DNA from: Rhodothermus profundi
GTDB taxonomy: Bacteria; Bacteroidota; Rhodothermia; Rhodothermales; Rhodothermaceae
Assembly: GCF_900142415.1 (NCBI RefSeq)
Contig: NZ_FRAU01000001.1
Coordinates: 1 to 64,000, forward strand
Length of the DNA stretch: 64,000 nt
Direction: 5' to 3'
A program made the position numbers and the translations under genes. The notes under the pieces were generated by a model. The model searched no databases and was not told the origin of the DNA. It saw nothing but the letters and a program-made list of their open reading frames with translations. Each line of letters begins with the position of its first letter. Positions within the stretch are counted from its first letter, which is position 1. Positions 61,095 to 64,000 of this stretch are shown in pieces.

Positions 61095-61947
61095 CGGTCC
61101 GTCGGTCCCGTAAAAACGGCCAGGTCGTGCGAAAACGTTCGATAAAGGCAAGGTCCAGTTCGACCACCAGCACAGCTTCTTCATCCACGGGCGCGCGGGC
61201 CAGCACGGTACCGTCCGGGGCTGCTACGAAACTCTGCCCCCAGAAATGGATACCCTGAGATGAGGCGCCCGGTGGGGCAGGCTCAAACCCGGTTCGGTTG
61301 ACGGCCACAACGTAGCAGCCGTTCGTGACAGCATGGGCGCGTTGGACCAGCTCCCACGCCTCATGCTGGGCTGCCCTTTCGGTTGTTTCTTCTTCTGGAA
61401 GCCAGCCAATGGCTGTCGGATAGAAAAGAATCTGAGCTCCCTGCAGGGCGGTCAGACGAGCAGCTTCCGGAAACCACTGATCCCAGCAGATGAGGGTGCC
61501 AATGCGCACACCCGCTGTGTCAAATACGCGAAAGCCCAGATCGCCGGGCGCGAAATAATACTTTTCTTCAAAAAGAGGGTCGTGAGGAATGTGCATCTTG
61601 CGATATTTTCCCAGATACCCCTGCTCTGGATCAAGCACAACGAGCGTGTTGTGATACAGCCCATCCGTGCGCTTTTCAAACACGCTGGCCAGGATAGAGA
61701 CGTTTTGCTCGGCTGCCAGCGCTGCCAGGTATTCGGTCGTCGGGCCTGGGATGGGCTCAGCCAACTGAAAGTGCTGTGGATCTTCGTGTTTGCAGAAGTA
61801 AGGTGTGCGAAACAGCTCGGGCAGGCAGACAATGCGAGCGCCCTGCCGGACGGCCTCCCGGATGCCAGCCGCAGCCCGCTGCAGGTTCTGCGCCGGATCT
61901 TCACTGCAGCGCATCTGGACAAGCCCGACGTTCAGCGTGTTCGCCAT
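61048..61947 (-). CDS. aguB: N-carbamoylputrescine amidohydrolase
   Basis: Nitrilase-family enzyme of 299 residues from ATG 61947 (MANTLNVGLVQM). The triad is Glu in VCLPELFRTPYF, Lys in YRKMHIPHDP and Cys in LICWDQWFPEAARL; WGQSFVAAPDG is typical of AguB. It takes N-carbamoylputrescine to putrescine, carbon dioxide and ammonia. The two genes thus make putrescine from agmatine. An apparent longer frame to 62193 runs through tRNA-Leu and is not coding. Confidence 0.95.
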   Translation of the reverse strand: MANTLNVGLVQMRCSEDPAQNLQRAAAGIREAVRQGARIVCLPELFRTPYFCKHEDPQHFQLAEPIPGPTTEYLAALAAEQNVSILASVFEKRTDGLYHNTLVVLDPEQGYLGKYRKMHIPHDPLFEEKYYFAPGDLGFRVFDTAGVRIGTLICWDQWFPEAARLTALQGAQILFYPTAIGWLPEEETTERAAQHEAWELVQRAHAVTNGCYVVAVNRTGFEPAPPGASSQGIHFWGQSFVAAPDGTVLARAPVDEEAVLVVELDLAFIERFRTTWPFLRDRRTDAYAALTRRFLDPDG

Positions 61948-62078
61948 GGCGCGCAGGTAGCATGGGTGCGGGCTGCTCAATGCGCAACGGCCTGTAGGGT
62001 TTCCGTAGGCCCTGTTGGAGTAGCAAGGCAAGCGGAAAGAGCGGGGCGTCGAAGCCTGGCGCTTCAGAAAAAGCGAAT

Positions 62079-62107
62079 AAAAAAAGCCCCTGCCTGCTGG
62101 CAGGGAC
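62079..62107 (-). terminator. Rho-independent terminator of tRNA-Leu
   Basis: On the minus strand GTCCCTGCC and GGCAGGGGC pair around AGCA and are followed by TTTTTTATT, nine bases after the tRNA 3' end. Confidence 0.88.
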
Positions 62108-62115
62108 TTACGCTG

Positions 62116-62199
62116 TGCGAAAGGGGGGACTCGAACCCCCACGGCCTTACGGCCACGAGATCCTAAGTCTCGCGCGTCTACCAGTTCCGCCACTTTCGC
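62116..62199 (-). tRNA. tRNA-Leu (TAG)
   Basis: Minus strand: acceptor GCGAAAG with CTTTCGC, class II long variable arm (GTGGCCGTAAGGCCGT), anticodon loop CTTAGGA giving TAG, T-arm GGGGG-TTCGAGT-CCCCC. Discriminator A at 62116; CCA is not encoded. The AT-rich stretch 62201-62232 upstream (TATATTTA) is a likely promoter core. Confidence 0.96.
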
Positions 62200-62317
62200 A
62201 CATTCTCCACGGACGTCTTAAATATATTGCGGAGCGAAGAGAGGTTCCAGAGGCAGGTGCGCGGTAAACCCAAAAATCGCTATTTTTGAAACGGACTTTA
62301 AACGACAGGCGAGTCCC

Positions 62318-64000
62318 ATGAAACGAACGCTGCGCTTGCTCCCGTTGCTGAGCCTGGTGCTCTTTTTCGGATGCGCAACCGGCCGGCCTGCCACTACGGT
62401 ACAGGCTCCTGCTGCGCCACCTCCTCCCCAGACAGTACCTGAAGCACCGCTTGCGCCTCGTGCCATGCCGACACTGGACACGGTGCGCGCCGGGCGCTTC
62501 GACAACGGTAAAATGTGGACATTTGACGATCCTCCCATTGATTACTTCGCTGAGGCCTACGGTTTTCGGCCCGATTCGGCCTGGTTCCGGCGGGCGCGGC
62601 TGGGAGCCCTGCGTATTCCAGGCTGTTCGGCGTCGTTCGTCTCGCCCAATGGGTTGGTCATGACCAATCATCATTGCGGGCGGGAAGCGATCGTAGCCGT
62701 TAGCCGTCCGGGCGAAAACTTGCTGGACAACGGCTTTTATGCCCGTTCGCTTGGCGAAGAGCGCCGCGTCGAAGACTACTACGCCGATCAACTCATCGAA
62801 ATCCGAGATGTGACCGATGAGGTCTATGCTGCATTGGCCGGTGCGGAGACGGATGCCGAGCGGGCTATGGCACGCCAACAGGCTATTGATGCGATTGAAA
62901 AACGATTGTTGGAAGAAAAAGGGGGAGAAGAGGCAGGCTATGTGGTCGAAGTCATTGCGCTTTACAATGGCGCTAAATATTCGGCCTACATCTTCAAGCG
63001 CTATCATGACCTGCGGTTGGTGATGGCGCCGGAGTTGCAGATGGGGTACTTCGGAGGGGATCCGGACAACTTCACCTATCCGCGCTATGCACTTGACGTA
63101 ACGTTCTTCCGCATTTATGATGAAAACGGTGCACCTCTGCGCACGACCCACTACTTCCGCTGGAGCCGTGACGGGGTTGAAGAAGGTGATGTCGTCTTTG
63201 TTATTGGCAATCCTGGATCGACCAGTCGGCTGCAAACCGTCGCGCAGCTTGAGTTTCGGCGCGACATACTTGAACCAGCCATCCTGCGGCTGATCCAGAC
63301 GCGCATGGCTGCGCTGCAGGACTACCTGCGCGAGTTGCCTGAAGGACCTGAACGGGAGGAAATTCGCAACGAAGTCTTCGGTCTCAGCAATGCAGAGAAG
63401 CTTTACACCGGCCGCGTCAAAGGACTGCGGGACCCCTACATTATCGCGCGCCGCCGCGACGCAGAGCGGCGTTTCCGAGAGGCGCTGCGCCGCGACTCGA
63501 CGCTGGCGCGTACGTACGATCCCCTCTTTGAGCGTATGGCCGAGCTGGTGGCGCAGCAGCGGGACTATGCAGCCGAGTTGCAAGCATTTCTGGCCTTCAA
63601 CCCGAACAGTGGGCTGAGCAGTACAACCGTGCGCCGCGCCATCCTGGCCTATCTCTACGTAAATCAACAGCAGGCCGGTGCTTCCGACGAGCAGCTTGCA
63701 GAATTGCGGGACGAAATGCTGGGGATCGCGGATCAACCCGTAGGGGTGCAGTGGCGCTACCTGAAGGCGCGTCTGGAAGACTTTGTGCGCTACTTTGGCG
63801 AGGATAGTCGACTCGTGCAACAACTGCTGCAAGGACGTTCGCCCGAGGAAGTGGCCCGCCATATCATTCACAACTCGGTGCTACGGGACTCGGCGCAGAC
63901 CGCGCAAGCGCTGGCCCAGGGCACACTGACCATGGAGGATCCAGCGGTGCAACTGGTGGCAACTGTATGGCCGCGTTTTCAGGCGTTCCAGAGTGCCTGG
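62318..64000 (+). CDS. S46-family dipeptidyl peptidase (3' end off window)
   Basis: 561 visible residues; the gene runs off the right edge. N-terminus MKRTLRLLPLLSLVLFFGC looks like a lipoprotein signal (cysteine after FFG), then a proline-rich spacer. The S46 hallmark comes next: NGKMWTFDDPPIDYF, then SASFVSPNGLVMTNHHC, with the catalytic His of the chymotrypsin-like fold; NFTYPRYALDVTFFRIY follows. The serine would lie past the window. DPP7/DPP11-type enzymes remove dipeptides in the periplasm for peptide use. A TATTTTTG (62281-62288) 30 bases ahead is a possible -7 box. It is monocistronic as far as seen. Confidence 0.93.
   Translation, partial: MKRTLRLLPLLSLVLFFGCATGRPATTVQAPAAPPPPQTVPEAPLAPRAMPTLDTVRAGRFDNGKMWTFDDPPIDYFAEAYGFRPDSAWFRRARLGALRIPGCSASFVSPNGLVMTNHHCGREAIVAVSRPGENLLDNGFYARSLGEERRVEDYYADQLIEIRDVTDEVYAALAGAETDAERAMARQQAIDAIEKRLLEEKGGEEAGYVVEVIALYNGAKYSAYIFKRYHDLRLVMAPELQMGYFGGDPDNFTYPRYALDVTFFRIYDENGAPLRTTHYFRWSRDGVEEGDVVFVIGNPGSTSRLQTVAQLEFRRDILEPAILRLIQTRMAALQDYLRELPEGPEREEIRNEVFGLSNAEKLYTGRVKGLRDPYIIARRRDAERRFREALRRDSTLARTYDPLFERMAELVAQQRDYAAELQAFLAFNPNSGLSSTTVRRAILAYLYVNQQQAGASDEQLAELRDEMLGIADQPVGVQWRYLKARLEDFVRYFGEDSRLVQQLLQGRSPEEVARHIIHNSVLRDSAQTAQALAQGTLTMEDPAVQLVATVWPRFQAFQSAW

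Noticed and set aside
61948-62193. N-terminal extension of aguB (MAELVDARDLGS...)
   Set aside because: This string is the well-known mistranslation of a tRNA gene; the true start is at 61947.
62147-63871. Minus-strand frame of 574 codons opposite the S46 peptidase
   Set aside because: Shadow of a clear S46 gene; it also runs into tRNA-Leu.
1-64000. CRISPR arrays, insertion sequences, prophage or integrative elements
   Set aside because: No regularly spaced repeats, transposase, integrase or phage genes were seen on either strand.

Overview
The window is a GC-rich bacterial chromosome segment with dense, ordinary coding. I read it as a member of the Rhodothermota/Bacteroidota lineage, probably Rhodothermus or a close relative. 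The signs are C-terminal type IX secretion sorting domains on secreted proteins, TTG-N21-TAnnTTTG promoters in front of secG and tRNA-Phe, an HU-like/SPOR fusion in an ExbB/ExbD operon, and few strong Shine-Dalgarno sites. The species is inference; no 16S gene lies here.

Layout. 1-8.3 kb (minus): a very large secreted protein with a fibronectin III module and a C-terminal von Willebrand type D-like domain, cut by the left edge, behind a LuxR-type response regulator and a propeller-sensor histidine kinase. 8.4-14.7 kb (plus): a stress island of two tandem universal stress proteins flanking a TonB protein, an Acg-like nitroreductase behind a perfect palindrome, and polyphosphate kinase. 14.7-17.8 kb: a multi-PAS/GAF kinase. 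17.9-22.6 kb (minus): a translationally coupled three-gene operon with a thermolysin-family (M4) protease and two unknown proteins. 23-32.3 kb: an outer-membrane protein, an MFS transporter, Nif3, a coiled-coil protein with a lost zinc ribbon, RNase P RNA, secG, and the operon Lnt-Maf-GATase-Nudix, then an orphan ParA.

32.3-44.5 kb is the most interesting part: a carboxylate (probably acetate) sensing and uptake locus. A membrane PAS sensor fused to a DEDDh exonuclease diverges from an ArsR-like regulator across a palindrome. The regulator is followed by a two-TM DUF3311-like protein, a symporter-histidine kinase fusion of the CbrA/CrbS type, a stand-alone receiver, a PAS pseudo-kinase that lost its histidine, acetyl-CoA synthetase, a structured intercistronic RNA, a porin-like protein, DUF4212 and a sodium:solute symporter. 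The cues, relay and outputs seem to be encoded together; the parts resemble known acetate-switch genes, but the three-part relay (symporter-kinase, receiver, pseudo-kinase) plus sensor-exonuclease looks little described.

44.5-64 kb: a degenerate beta-lactamase-like protein, a lone CBM48 protein, tRNA-Phe, NAD kinase, ComM, a six-gene envelope operon (TPR, outer-membrane barrel, HU-like, HU-SPOR, ExbB, ExbD), two YqjD-like membrane anchors, a PfkB kinase, FolB, an HDOD protein, the two-gene agmatine-to-putrescine operon, tRNA-Leu, and an S46 dipeptidyl peptidase cut by the right edge. No CRISPR array, insertion sequence, prophage or rRNA gene was seen.
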